The notes below the pieces were generated by a model, which was given only the letters and a program-made list of their open reading frames with translations, made no database searches and had not been told where the DNA came from. Below are positions 44,365 through 53,806 of a DNA stretch of 64,000 nucleotides, piece by piece. The first letter of the stretch is position 1; each line of letters begins with the position of its first letter. Origin of the DNA: Tunturiibacter empetritectus (lineage in GTDB: Bacteria > Acidobacteriota > Terriglobia > Terriglobales > Acidobacteriaceae); assembly GCF_013410875.1 (NCBI RefSeq), contig NZ_JACCCU010000001.1, positions 2,232,001 to 2,296,000 on the forward strand, given 5' to 3'. The position numbers and the translations under genes are program-made.

Positions 44365-47300
44365 TTAGAAGTTATATTTCAGGGCGAATTGAATGTTCCG
44401 TGCTCCCTCTGACGTCTTGATCTGACCTATTGTGCCGCCATCCGGGTTCGCAATGTCGATGCCTCCGTTGTTCGGCGCGTCGAGGATCACGTGGTTGAAA
44501 GCATTGATGAACTCGGTGCGGAACTCGATATTCTGATGGTCAGTGATAGAAAATGTCTTGGCAATGCTTGCGTCGATGTTCTGCTCGCCTGGGCCATAGA
44601 CCGAACTCACACTGCAGTTGCCGAAGTAACCATCTTTAGGCTCCTGGTAGGAAGCGGGATCAAACCACCGATACCCATAGAACCCGTTTCCGATGGTCTG
44701 TTTATGCAGTACATGCGGGGACGCTATGCAATCCGGCCGGTTTTGAAAGGAGTTGGTGCCAGAGTGGTCGCTATTAGAGCTAAGCGTTAGCGGGAAACCG
44801 CCGCGGAAGGTCGGTATCACGTTCACTTTCCAACCACCCACCACAGCATCGGCGGCTCTGTTCATATTGGTGCCGAATTGCCTTCCGCGGCCAAAGGGCA
44901 GGTCGTAGATCACATAGCCTGTGAAGACCCCCTTAACGTTGTAGTAGCAAGCTCCGTTCTCGCCCGAGGGATTGTAGGTGTTCTGCCACCAAGCGCTTGG
45001 CGCTTGAGATTGCCCGCCTTCTCCCCAGAATCCCTGTGAATTGGTCATGCAGCGAGACCACGTGTAGCTGAGCAGATATGACAGGCCGTGGTTCAGCCGT
45101 CCTTGCATCTGTGTCTGTAAGGCGTTGTAGTTTTGATGTGCCGCCGCGAAAGTGCCGAAGATATATGCCAATTGATTAATGACAGGCCGGTTTTGTGCGA
45201 AGAATGGTGATGGGCTGACCACACCCGGCGAGTCCCACACAAGCTGCGTGAGCAGCTCCGCGTTGGTCAGGTGTGTAGTCGATTGCCCAACATATCCCAC
45301 TTGAACGATAGCCGACGGTGATAATTCGTGCTGCACGAAGAGACTCCACTGATTCGAGTGTGCCGGCTGTACGTGCTTATCCCACGAGTAGATAATGGCG
45401 CCTTTGTAACAATTTGGGGCTGCGCTCTCCAAACCGGCAATCGTACATCCAGCAGGAACCGCGATCGGGGTAAAGCCCTGGTCCAGCGTTGTCGTCGGGT
45501 AGCCGAGGGCGCTGTAATTGGCACTGGCCGCAATCGGCTGCGGTGGGTTACCCGGCAGTCGCAGCCCCAGACCCGTGCCTTCCATGAAAGACGACAATCC
45601 GTAAGACGCACGAACCGTGGTCTTTGGCATCAACTGGTAAGCCACGCCGACGCGAGGCTGATAATTCCCGTAGCCGTTATACGAGTTGTAGAGTGCGCGG
45701 CTATTGCCGTTCTGACCGGGCAACTCAAAGGTACCTGTCTGCGGGTCCCAGTTGACCTCTTTGTCGTTGGCTTCGACAAAAGGTGTGTGCGTCTCGTAAC
45801 GGAAACCGAGATTGAACGTCAACCGATCCGTCACCTTCCAGTCGTCTTGAACGAAGCCGGCAAAGACGTTGTTACGTTGTCCCCACTCCGCGCCCAAGTT
45901 ACCAACACCAACATTGGTGGGCAAGCCGAGCAGGAAGTCTGTTTCGGGGCTACCCGAGTATGTGGTGTTGAAGCCAAAGCTTCCGGCCTGTCCATTACTA
46001 CCATTGAATAAACCATTGGTACGAATCCGCCATCCCTGGAAGCCGAAGCGCATGCTGTGCTTCCCGCGCACCCAGTTCACTACGTCCGAATATTGAACCG
46101 AGGTGTCGTAGTTATCGGTGACGCTTTCCTTGGTGCCAAAGTTACTCACATAGCCCCCACTAAAACTCATAGCGGGAAGGAAGCTTGTCGTCAAACCAGG
46201 AATCTTGAACAAGCTGGTCGCGTCTCCTGAAAAGTTTGATGTGGTTTGGTTCTGTCCAACCCTGACGTAGTTCACGCCCAGACGCGCATCGTTCAGCAGG
46301 TTTGGAGATATTGTCCGCGTGTAGCCGGTGACGAAGTTCCACGTCGAGACCAGGTTGTATGGGTTGTAGTCGAGGGCAAATGAGTTTACGGTCGGGTTCG
46401 TCAAATCGGAGTACGAGAAGCGACCCATGAAGTGGTCCTTGACGCTTGCGGCGTAATCGATACGGCCATCCCCCTGGTCACTGTCTGTCTTGACGGCAGT
46501 CGTGTTGTGCGCATTCGCCTGAAGCAAGCCGTTGATCGGCGTTGGGTAATACTGCGAATTGACAATAGCCAGCGCTGTCTGGCTGAGGCGAGGTTGCGGA
46601 ATGACGTTGTCGGCGAAAGGTAATCCGGTTTGCGGATCGACGATCGTCTTGCCTGCCGCCACCAGTTCAGAGACGTCGCCAGTACGCTCCTTTGCAGTAA
46701 ATACAGTGATGGTGGACGTTGTCCTGGGAAAGTCAAACCGCTCACCCTGGTAGTCGGCAAAGAAGAAGAGCTTGTCTTTCAAGATTGGGCCGCCGATTGT
46801 GCCCCCAAACTCGTTCCAGCGCAGCTTCTGCCGGGGAATGATGCTACCCGGGATTAGCTTATTCATCCACTGGTTCGCGTTGAGCACATCGTTGCGGAAA
46901 AACTCGAAGGCGGAGCCGTGGAAGGAGTTTGTGCCTTCCTTGATCGAGGCGCTGATCACACCGCCCATGTAGTTGCCAAAGTCGGCAGGAGCATTCTGCG
47001 TCAGGACGCGGAACTCCTGAATTGCGTCAGGCTGCGGGGAGTATGCAACGTAATTACTTCCTGCATCGTTGTTATCCATGCCGTCGAGCAGGTAGCTGTT
47101 CGCATCGAAGCGGTTTCCGTTGATCTCCGGACGAGCGACCTGTCCAGCATTTTGGCCACTCTGAAATCCTGTCGGCTGAACAGTCACAGCACCTGGTGTC
47201 AAAAGCGTGAGCTGCAGATAGTTGCGGCTGGCCAGCGGCAAGCTGACGTTGGTGCGCGCGTCGATGACCGTGCCGACATCGGTCGTGTCGGTCTGCAAGA

Positions 47301-47709
47301 GTGGCGCCTCACTCGTTACCTGCACCGTCTCGTTGGCTGCACCCAAGACGAGTTTGATGTTCACCGACGCTACTTGATTGAGCTGCAGTTCAATCGGCGA
47401 CTCCATTGCCGTCCTGAAGCCGGGAGAGATTACGCGGACCTCGTAGCGCCCGACTGGAAGCCGTGTAATGGTGTAAAAACCGGATCCGTTGGTACGGGTC
47501 GGCCAAATCGTGCCCCGGTCCAGATCCTGAGCCTTGATGTCGGCATTCGCCACAATCCGACCAGTGGGATCAGTGACAATGCCAGTGATGGTCGCGGTCA
47601 CTTCCTGCGCAAGCGCAGAAAACCCGGAACAACAGACTGCCAGGATAAAAACGATCAACGCCCGAACGCCTGAGTGCCTCTTCACCAAACGCGAATGCGA
47701 AGTGTTCAT
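44365..47709 (-). CDS. Oar-type TonB-dependent outer-membrane receptor of the IclR locus
   Basis: 1114 residues. A signal peptide (about 1-35, ending SALAQ) is followed by a carboxypeptidase-like regulatory domain (TATITGIVTDPTGRIVANA), a plug (VSLPLASRNYLQLTLLTPG; YLLDGMDNNDAGSN) and a long barrel ending FALKYNF with terminal Phe. It would import the substrate of the locus across the outer membrane with TonB energy. Its start is divergent from the IclR regulator, and the double inverted repeat at 47774-47807 lies between them, 65 bases or more before this ATG. It is the first gene of the left arm. GGGAGG precedes the start at a slightly long spacing. Confidence 0.93.
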   Translation of the reverse strand: MNTSHSRLVKRHSGVRALIVFILAVCCSGFSALAQEVTATITGIVTDPTGRIVANADIKAQDLDRGTIWPTRTNGSGFYTITRLPVGRYEVRVISPGFRTAMESPIELQLNQVASVNIKLVLGAANETVQVTSEAPLLQTDTTDVGTVIDARTNVSLPLASRNYLQLTLLTPGAVTVQPTGFQSGQNAGQVARPEINGNRFDANSYLLDGMDNNDAGSNYVAYSPQPDAIQEFRVLTQNAPADFGNYMGGVISASIKEGTNSFHGSAFEFFRNDVLNANQWMNKLIPGSIIPRQKLRWNEFGGTIGGPILKDKLFFFADYQGERFDFPRTTSTITVFTAKERTGDVSELVAAGKTIVDPQTGLPFADNVIPQPRLSQTALAIVNSQYYPTPINGLLQANAHNTTAVKTDSDQGDGRIDYAASVKDHFMGRFSYSDLTNPTVNSFALDYNPYNLVSTWNFVTGYTRTISPNLLNDARLGVNYVRVGQNQTTSNFSGDATSLFKIPGLTTSFLPAMSFSGGYVSNFGTKESVTDNYDTSVQYSDVVNWVRGKHSMRFGFQGWRIRTNGLFNGSNGQAGSFGFNTTYSGSPETDFLLGLPTNVGVGNLGAEWGQRNNVFAGFVQDDWKVTDRLTFNLGFRYETHTPFVEANDKEVNWDPQTGTFELPGQNGNSRALYNSYNGYGNYQPRVGVAYQLMPKTTVRASYGLSSFMEGTGLGLRLPGNPPQPIAASANYSALGYPTTTLDQGFTPIAVPAGCTIAGLESAAPNCYKGAIIYSWDKHVQPAHSNQWSLFVQHELSPSAIVQVGYVGQSTTHLTNAELLTQLVWDSPGVVSPSPFFAQNRPVINQLAYIFGTFAAAHQNYNALQTQMQGRLNHGLSYLLSYTWSRCMTNSQGFWGEGGQSQAPSAWWQNTYNPSGENGACYYNVKGVFTGYVIYDLPFGRGRQFGTNMNRAADAVVGGWKVNVIPTFRGGFPLTLSSNSDHSGTNSFQNRPDCIASPHVLHKQTIGNGFYGYRWFDPASYQEPKDGYFGNCSVSSVYGPGEQNIDASIAKTFSITDHQNIEFRTEFINAFNHVILDAPNNGGIDIANPDGGTIGQIKTSEGARNIQFALKYNF

Positions 47710-47773
47710 GGTTTTCTAGACCTCCCTATCGATGATTGCGAAACCGGGGCCTACTTACTCGAAATGCAGTATT

Positions 47774-47807
47774 GTTCCGCATTACGAAACAAATGTTTGT
47801 AATGCGG
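47774..47807. promoter_or_regulatory. double inverted repeat, candidate IclR operator
   Basis: CCGCATTAC (47777-47785) and GTAATGCGG (47799-47807) are exact reverse complements, and the interior AAACA/TGTTT also pairs. Within the left part, GTTCCGCATTACGAAAC (47774-47790) is itself an imperfect palindrome of form TTnCG-N5-CGnAA. The element sits in the divergent spacer between the TonB receptor and the iclR-type gene. Related sequences occur at 50583 and 55035, so it probably binds the locus regulator and controls both arms. Confidence 0.7.
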
Positions 47808-47865
47808 ATCAACTTAATCGAACTTGCGTTGCGCTGTCAAGCCCTATCGTGAGAGTGTTGCTTAT

Positions 47866-48702
47866 ATGAAGAAGGCATCTACGGCCATGAGCTCCACGCT
47901 GCGTTGCCTCAAAGTTTTGGAATTGCTAGCCGAGGAACCGTTTGAACTGTCGTTCACCGACCTGGCTGCGAAACTTGAAATTCCAAAAGCCTCCGCGCAT
48001 CGACTCTGCACTACTCTCATCGAAGCAAATCTCATCGTCCAGGAGCCAGTGACCCGGCGATATATGCTCAGCAGCCATGCGCTATGGGTTGGCTCCGGAT
48101 ATCTCCGTCATTCCCCTATCTACCGGGCCGCGTTTTTTCCCATGCAGGACCTCGCTCGCCAAGTGCCGGGCACGGTGCAACTTGGCGTGCTGGACCAGGA
48201 CTACGTGCTGTTCATCCATTCCGTCGGGTACTCCGGTGCGCCTCATGCCTTCGCGGATGTGGGCCTGCGCCGGCCGCTCAATGCCACTGCTTCCGGAAAG
48301 ATATTTCTGGCGGGCATGTCGCAGGAAGACGTCGAGCGCATCATGGCGAAGAGCGCGGAAAAATACACCAGCAGCACCATCACCTCGATCGTAAAGATGA
48401 AACAGGAGATTACGCAGGTAAGGAAGATTCGCTACGCGCGCAACGTGGAGGAGCTTTTGCCAGGCTACTGGGTGCTCGCCGCAGGAGTGGGTGGACAGGA
48501 AAACAGTCCGGCTGCCGCTATCAGCCTCACGCTTCCGCTGGATGAATTTTCTCCGGAAAGTGAGGTAGCGATCTCAGCCCTGGTCAAGGAAGCTGCGCGT
48601 AAAGCGTCGCTACAGCTTGGCCACGCGGGAGCTGGACAGAGCATAGGACATAGCCGTAGACCGCCGCCGCCGATAACAAGATCGGCCTTCAATCATGCAT
48701 AG
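47866..48702 (+). CDS. IclR-family transcriptional regulator
   Basis: 278 residues from ATG 47866. The N-terminal winged helix (about 8-70) has SSTLRCLKVLELLAEEP and LEIPKASAHRLCTTLIEANLI, the IclR recognition helix pattern. The C-terminal ligand domain (about 85-245) contains VQLGVLDQDYVLFIHSV, LRRPLNATASGKIFLA and AAISLTLP; a basic proline-rich tail (SRRPPPP) follows. IclR proteins bind small organic acids or sugar acids and can repress or activate. It lies between the two arms and is followed after eight bases by the GH9 gene, so it is autoregulated together with the right arm. Confidence 0.93.
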   Translation: MKKASTAMSSTLRCLKVLELLAEEPFELSFTDLAAKLEIPKASAHRLCTTLIEANLIVQEPVTRRYMLSSHALWVGSGYLRHSPIYRAAFFPMQDLARQVPGTVQLGVLDQDYVLFIHSVGYSGAPHAFADVGLRRPLNATASGKIFLAGMSQEDVERIMAKSAEKYTSSTITSIVKMKQEITQVRKIRYARNVEELLPGYWVLAAGVGGQENSPAAAISLTLPLDEFSPESEVAISALVKEAARKASLQLGHAGAGQSIGHSRRPPPPITRSAFNHA

Positions 48703-48710
48703 TAGTGAGA

Positions 48711-50519
48711 ATGCAACTCAGTTTAAGTCATCTCGGCTACCTGCCCAACGGCCCAAAGACTCTCACGCTGCTTGCAGAAGGCGCCGAGGATCTCCCTGAT
48801 ACGCTGCCTTTTTTTCTTCGCCAGAACTGTCTTCGTCTGCCTAGCAAGACTCCGCAACCTGCAGGCTTTTCCGAGCGCTTCCCTGCACCTTATGACCTGA
48901 TGAAGGGACACCTCGGGCCAGTTCCCTCCAGTGCTGTGTTCTACAAAGGTGAACTGCGTCGCACAAACACTCGCTGGGGGAGGTTCTGGCAGGCAGATTT
49001 CAGCAACTTCACCACGCCAGGCAGCTACCAGATTGAAACTGATAGTCAGATCTCTCCACCGTTTGCTATTCGCGAGCGCTTGTACGATCGCATCATCCTT
49101 GGCTATCTCGCGTTCCTGAAGGCACAGCGATGCGGCTGCGCCGTCTTTGGCGTACATGCCGCATGTCATCTCGATGACGGCATTCTGGATGTTGATGGAT
49201 CACCGCATGATGCGGCCGGCGGCTGGCACGATGCAGGAGATTTCCGCAAATGGCTTGCTTTCACGCTGCCGCACATCGAAGCTCTCTTGAGCATCCGCGA
49301 ACACTGCGAAGAAGATCTTCAGGAGGAGGGCTATGCCTCGGACGCGCTGCTGGAGGAGCTACGCTGGGGCAATCGTTTCTTTCATCGCATGATCGCAGCT
49401 TCTGGACAGGTCTACGAGGATGTAGCAGGGGGACGCGCTCCTGCAGGAAGCAAGCTCAGTTACGAACACGATTGGTGGTTTGAGAATCATCCGGGCTGCT
49501 TTGGCGATGCCAGCGATAACCGATGGACCGACAACATCGCACTCTCGGGCGATGAGCGCACGGTCCGCACGACCTACAACCCGCTTGTGCAATGGAGCTT
49601 CGTGCAGATGCAGGCGCGGGCGGCGCTGCATCTTTCAGCTAACGAAGCACGCGAGTGCGCCGCCATGGCAAAGCGCGCCGCCAACTACGGCACACGGCGC
49701 GGACACGATGGACGCACCTTGTTCCTCGCAGCCGAGTTGCGTGCTCGGCTGGAGATGCGGATTCTTCCCGAAGCTGATGATGATGCTGGCCCACTACTCG
49801 CGGTTGCGCAGCGGCTGCTCGACCGTCAGGTGCGGCACAAGGACGGACTTGCCGGCTTCTTCCTCGAAGAGGAAACAGCCAAAGATGCTTTCCGGTCGAT
49901 CGCCTTCGCCGCCGAGCCGGTCTTCGCACTGCTGCGGCTCTGGGAGCTGCGTTCAAGATTTGATTCTGACGCGCTCGCCAAGCAGGCACGTACAGCTGTG
50001 ATTGACTACGTGGAACGCTATCTGCTTGCCGACAGCACCAGCAATCCGTTTTCGCTGACTCCGTACGGCGTCTACCCTAATCCTCCACATCCCAAACGTC
50101 AGCTCTTTCGCAATGCCGGAGCGGGTTATGGGGTCCGCACGTTCATGCACCCATTCAACGCGCAGGGCATCGTGCACGGAACCAGTTCCGTGTTAATGGC
50201 GCACGCTCACCTGCTGGCGCGCGGCGCCGCGCTGCTCGACCGACCACAATGGCGTCCTGCCGCTGAACGACTGCTGCACTGGTGCCTCGGACACAACACG
50301 TGCAACCGTTCACTCTTCACGGGAATTGGCTATCGTCAACCTGTAGGATATTCGTTCCGCATACCCCAATTGCCGGAAGCCATGTTCGTCGGCTTCGTCG
50401 GACGGCCGGATGATACACCCTACCTGGAAGAATCAACGGCCATCGAGTGGAATACGCTTGAATACTGGAGCGTGCCCTATCAACAAGCGGCGCAGGCAGC
50501 GGTGTGGCTGCGCGGTTGA
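48711..50519 (+). CDS. cytoplasmic GH9-family glycosidase
   Basis: 602 residues from ATG 48711 (a GTG two codons earlier is possible). No signal peptide. Residues about 1-120 form the Ig-like N-terminal domain common in GH9; the (alpha/alpha)6 barrel follows. The catalytic base region GGWHDAGDFRKW gives Asp174 and Asp177, and the C-terminal EESTAIEWNT holds the candidate acid Glu573/574, matching the N-E-x-A-x-x-W-N pattern of the family. Most GH9 enzymes are secreted cellulases, but cytoplasmic members include exo-beta-glucosaminidases acting on chito-oligosaccharides. Given nagA, nagB and the kinase in the same locus, release of GlcN or GlcNAc from an imported oligosaccharide is the best guess. 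Confidence 0.85.
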   Translation: MQLSLSHLGYLPNGPKTLTLLAEGAEDLPDTLPFFLRQNCLRLPSKTPQPAGFSERFPAPYDLMKGHLGPVPSSAVFYKGELRRTNTRWGRFWQADFSNFTTPGSYQIETDSQISPPFAIRERLYDRIILGYLAFLKAQRCGCAVFGVHAACHLDDGILDVDGSPHDAAGGWHDAGDFRKWLAFTLPHIEALLSIREHCEEDLQEEGYASDALLEELRWGNRFFHRMIAASGQVYEDVAGGRAPAGSKLSYEHDWWFENHPGCFGDASDNRWTDNIALSGDERTVRTTYNPLVQWSFVQMQARAALHLSANEARECAAMAKRAANYGTRRGHDGRTLFLAAELRARLEMRILPEADDDAGPLLAVAQRLLDRQVRHKDGLAGFFLEEETAKDAFRSIAFAAEPVFALLRLWELRSRFDSDALAKQARTAVIDYVERYLLADSTSNPFSLTPYGVYPNPPHPKRQLFRNAGAGYGVRTFMHPFNAQGIVHGTSSVLMAHAHLLARGAALLDRPQWRPAAERLLHWCLGHNTCNRSLFTGIGYRQPVGYSFRIPQLPEAMFVGFVGRPDDTPYLEESTAIEWNTLEYWSVPYQQAAQAAVWLRG

Positions 50520-50582
50520 CGCTCCGGAGTGCTTGACAGGCGGACAGCCGCCTAATACTCTTTATCCGTTATTCAAACACGG

Positions 50583-50599
50583 TGTTCGCATTTCGAAAC
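50583..50599. promoter_or_regulatory. second candidate IclR operator
   Basis: TGTTCGCATTTCGAAAC matches the left half of the 47774 element at 13 of 17 positions, including CGCATT and CGAAAC, and has the same TTCG-N5-CGAA inverted form. It is in the 154-base gap between the GH9 gene and the SDR gene, about 75 bases before the SDR start, where a second promoter for the right arm is expected. Confidence 0.6.
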
Positions 50600-50673
50600 T
50601 ATCAACCACATCTCAACAAACGCAGAGGTGAGAGAATTCCGTCCCAAAACCTCATGTGGAGTATCCCCTGTCG

Positions 50674-51699
50674 ATGATATCGCCTAGGTCGGAGCAAGAA
50701 CTCGATCGATTGCTGACACAGCCGAACGCCGCGGACATCGCGTTTGCGCAACGGCTTGAGGGAGACACGATCGTCTTGGGGGCTGGCGGAAAGATGGGTC
50801 CCACTCTCGCCAAGCGTCTCCACTTGGCCCTGCGTGAAGCAGGCCGCAACGCGCGTGTCCTGGCTGCCTCACGCTTCGAGTCTGCCAGCGCCGTCGCGGA
50901 ACTTCGCGATGCGGGCGTCGAGACCGTTAGCTGCGACTTTCTTGACAGCGCTAAAGTTCAAGCACTTCCGCGCGTGCCGAATGTGCTGTTTCTGGCTGGC
51001 CGAAAGTTCGGCTCCGCTGGTGATCCGGATCTTACATGGGCCATGAACACCATCGTTCCTGCCCACGTGGCCGAGCAATACCGCGATTCGCGCATCGTCG
51101 CATTCTCTACCGGAAACGTTTATCCATTCGTCACGCCGGAGCAAGGCGGCTGCGTGGAAACCGATGCACCGGCACCGCGAGGGGAATACGCTCAGTCGTG
51201 TCTTGGCCGCGAGCGTGTCTTCGAGTATTACTCCAAACATTATCAAACGCCTTATCTCCTCTTCCGGCTTAATTATGCAATCGATCTGCGATACGGCGTG
51301 CTGGTCGATATAGCGCAGCAGGTCTACGCTGGGAGACCGGTGAATCTCTCTGTGCCCGCGGTGAATGTGCTTTGGCAGGGCGATGCGAACTCCTACGCAA
51401 TGCGTTCGCTGGAGCTTTGTACATCCCCGGCACGCAGTCTCAACGTGACCGGACCTGAAACGATCCAGGTTCGTCGAGCGGCGGAGTTCTTCGCAAAGCG
51501 CTTCGATCGCGAGGCGATCTTCAACGGCGAGTCGTCGGGGACCGCGCTGCTCAACAACGCAAGCGCCTGTCATGCAGCACTTGGATATCCCGAAGTGACA
51601 GCGGATCAGCTCATGGAGGCGGTCGCTACGTGGGTGGAGTCCGGGGGCACGACTTTGAATAAAGCAACCAAGTTTCAAGTTACGGATGGAAAGTTCTGA
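50674..51699 (+). CDS. NAD(P)-binding SDR/epimerase-like protein
   Basis: 341 residues from ATG 50674 (GGAG 12 bases upstream; GTG 50656 is an alternative). Extended-SDR Rossmann fold: the dinucleotide loop is VLGAGGKMGP, a variant of G-x-x-G-x-x-G; VAFSTGNVYP is the Ser/Thr strand. Where the catalytic Y-x-x-x-K is expected the protein has YAQSCLGRE, so the Lys is replaced by Cys. It may use another base, or bind its substrate without classical SDR chemistry. First gene of a four-gene cassette; its stop overlaps the start of the aldolase gene as TGATG. Substrate unknown; probably a sugar or sugar acid derivative. Confidence 0.8.
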   Translation: MISPRSEQELDRLLTQPNAADIAFAQRLEGDTIVLGAGGKMGPTLAKRLHLALREAGRNARVLAASRFESASAVAELRDAGVETVSCDFLDSAKVQALPRVPNVLFLAGRKFGSAGDPDLTWAMNTIVPAHVAEQYRDSRIVAFSTGNVYPFVTPEQGGCVETDAPAPRGEYAQSCLGRERVFEYYSKHYQTPYLLFRLNYAIDLRYGVLVDIAQQVYAGRPVNLSVPAVNVLWQGDANSYAMRSLELCTSPARSLNVTGPETIQVRRAAEFFAKRFDREAIFNGESSGTALLNNASACHAALGYPEVTADQLMEAVATWVESGGTTLNKATKFQVTDGKF

Positions 51700-52751
51700 T
51701 GTCGGATAGCACCCACGAATTTCGCTCTCTCCTGCAGCAGGGTCTAGTGATCCCCGCACACCCCTTGGCGCTGACAGAGGATCTGCGTCTCGATGAGCGA
51801 CGCCAGAGGGCGCTGACTCGTTATTACTGCGATGCAGGCAGCGGTGGCGTAGCCGTTGGGGTTCACACGACGCAGTTTGGGATTCGAGACAGCAATGTCG
51901 GACTCTTCGAACCGGTGCTCGAACTTGCAATGGAGGAAGTGCGCGCCTTTGAACATCGCACCGCTAAACGGCTCGCCAAGATTGGCGGGATCTGTGGCGA
52001 CACGCGCCAGGCATGCGCCGAAGCTGCCACGATCCGCAAACTTGGTTACGATGGCGGCCTGCTGAGCTTAGCCGCTCTCGCCGATGCCTCCAATGCGGAA
52101 CTGATTGAGCATTGCCGCGCTGTCGGCGACAATGCGCCAATCATCGGCTTCTACTTACAGCCGGCTGTTGGCGGCCGTCCGCTGAATGCTGCGTTCTGGG
52201 AAAAATTTGTAGAGATCGAATCCGTCGTCGCCATCAAGGTGGCCTCCTTCGACCGGTATCAAACGATGGAGGTTTTGCGCACCGTCGCACATAGCGGCCG
52301 TGGCGACGAGATCGCCCTCTACACAGGGAACGATGACAACATTGTTGCCGACCTCCTTACCGAATTTCGCTTTGGCGATCGCACGGCCCACTTCGTCGGA
52401 GGCTTGCTGGGCCAATGGGCCGTCTGGACAAGCCGAGCCGTCGAACTGCTGCAGACTGTTCAGGAAGTGAAGCGCAACCGCGCGCGGCTCGACACTGTGC
52501 TGGCACGAGGTGCCGAGATCACCGACGCTAACGCCGCCATCTTCGATGCCCGACATGAGTTCCGCGGCTGCATCCCTGGCATTCATGAAGTTTTGCGCAG
52601 ACAGGGGCTCCTCGGCAACCGCGTTTGTCTTGATCCCCACGAGTCGCTCTCGCCAGGGCAGTTGGAGGAGATCGATCGAGTCTATGCAGCGTATCCTTTG
52701 TTGAATGACGACCAATTCGTCGCAGAGCATCTGGACCGTTGGTTGTCCTAG
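51699..52751 (+). CDS. DapA/NanA-family aldolase-like protein
   Basis: 350 residues, TIM barrel of the class I pyruvate-type aldolase family. The Schiff-base Lys is Lys180 in VVAIKVASFDRY and the partner Tyr is Tyr152 in IIGFYLQPAVGG; their spacing of 28 residues equals that of E. coli DapA and NanA. The substrate loop near residues 48-58 (GSGGVAVGVHTT) replaces the G-T-T-G-E motif, so the substrate is not the usual semialdehyde. The C-terminal extension is longer than in DapA. In a sugar locus it more likely cleaves or dehydrates a keto-deoxy sugar acid. It overlaps the SDR gene by one base; the amidase-like gene follows after 88 bases. Confidence 0.82.
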   Translation: MSDSTHEFRSLLQQGLVIPAHPLALTEDLRLDERRQRALTRYYCDAGSGGVAVGVHTTQFGIRDSNVGLFEPVLELAMEEVRAFEHRTAKRLAKIGGICGDTRQACAEAATIRKLGYDGGLLSLAALADASNAELIEHCRAVGDNAPIIGFYLQPAVGGRPLNAAFWEKFVEIESVVAIKVASFDRYQTMEVLRTVAHSGRGDEIALYTGNDDNIVADLLTEFRFGDRTAHFVGGLLGQWAVWTSRAVELLQTVQEVKRNRARLDTVLARGAEITDANAAIFDARHEFRGCIPGIHEVLRRQGLLGNRVCLDPHESLSPGQLEEIDRVYAAYPLLNDDQFVAEHLDRWLS

Positions 52752-52839
52752 CGATTCGGGATCATCTCGCAGATCCTGTCGTGAATAACTTCCAATCGCA
52801 CGGCGAGCGCGATTGCAACCCGCGGGCCGAGCAGGTGCC

Positions 52840-53787
52840 ATGAACGAGAAGACGATTGCGACAATCGCGCTCAGGGACCAGGGCTTCGCGGATTTGCAGG
52901 CAGTGCTTCGCGAGGCGGCCCACTGGGTTGAAGCCGCATCCTTACAGGGGGCGGACCTGGCCGTGCTGCCTGAGACGGTCAACCTGCTGCATCGATCTGC
53001 ACACGACGCTCCTCTTGAACATTTCGCTCTCGAGGACTGGCGAAGTGAGACAGTCATGCTCCGCGAAGCTGCGGCCAAGCATCGGATATCGCTTGTGCTT
53101 CCACTGCTGGTGCGCGATGGGACAAGTCTTACCAACCGATTTTATTTGCTTTCACGTGACGGATCTGAGCTCGGTTTCTATCAAAAGCAGGTTCCCGCCA
53201 CGGGTGAGCGCCTGGCCGGCGTTCAACCCGCGCGCAACACGCCGCTTCGTTGGGAGGGTCTTACGTTGGGCGGAGGCATCTGCATTGATGTCTACTTCCC
53301 CCACAGCGTCTTCGATCCGCAAATGGAGGCTGGAGCGGATCTCTTTGTCATCCCGAGCATGACACCTGCCGGAGCGTTCCTGGATTTTTGTGCAGTTCTG
53401 TATGGTGTTCCGTTCGTGCTTGCCTATTCGCCCTGGAGTCGCATCCTCGATCGTGATGGCAAGGAACTAGCGGCGGGCGGCTTTCGGTCGGAGACGTTGC
53501 GTGCCGGTTTGGGCGCGCCGATGCAGCAGGCATGCATCAACTTCAATGCTGTAAGCCTCTTCGCGGACTTCAATGGGGAAAAAATCCAGGCTCTGCAGCG
53601 GCATTACGGCCCCAAGGTCCACGTTCGTTTCGATCAGTCCAACTGCCTTTTCTTTGTGGAGTCGCGCTCGGTCGACCTTTCCATCGGCGAAATTATGCGG
53701 GAGTTTGGTCTTATCTCGCGCCGAGACTACTTCGCTCAGCTCGACCCTGAAACCACTACACGCTCTTTTGCCAAAAATATTCTCTGA
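52840..53787 (+). CDS. nitrilase-superfamily carbon-nitrogen hydrolase
   Basis: 315 residues. The catalytic triad is complete: Glu45 in VLPETVNLL, Lys116 in FYQKQVPATGE and Cys148 in GGGICIDVYFP. The superfamily hydrolyses amides, carbamoyl groups or nitriles. The protein is cytoplasmic. It is unusual to find one inside a glycan locus; here it lies between an aldolase and an oxidoreductase, suggesting that a pathway intermediate carries an amide or N-acyl group (for example an amidated sugar acid), but this is inference. The ATG at 52840 fits the family's N-terminus. The next gene starts only 19 bases after the stop. Confidence 0.88.
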   Translation: MNEKTIATIALRDQGFADLQAVLREAAHWVEAASLQGADLAVLPETVNLLHRSAHDAPLEHFALEDWRSETVMLREAAAKHRISLVLPLLVRDGTSLTNRFYLLSRDGSELGFYQKQVPATGERLAGVQPARNTPLRWEGLTLGGGICIDVYFPHSVFDPQMEAGADLFVIPSMTPAGAFLDFCAVLYGVPFVLAYSPWSRILDRDGKELAAGGFRSETLRAGLGAPMQQACINFNAVSLFADFNGEKIQALQRHYGPKVHVRFDQSNCLFFVESRSVDLSIGEIMREFGLISRRDYFAQLDPETTTRSFAKNIL

Positions 53788-53806
53788 AAGAATACGCACA
53801 CTCATC

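Noticed and set aside
50869..51930. 353-codon open frame on the minus strand
   Set aside because: Antisense to the SDR and aldolase genes, both supported by motifs and tight spacing.
51699..52751. sialic acid lyase (NanA) assignment for the aldolase, making the locus a sialic acid pathway
   Set aside because: The Tyr/Lys spacing fits the whole DapA superfamily, the substrate loop differs, and no NanE, sialidase or sialic acid transporter is present.
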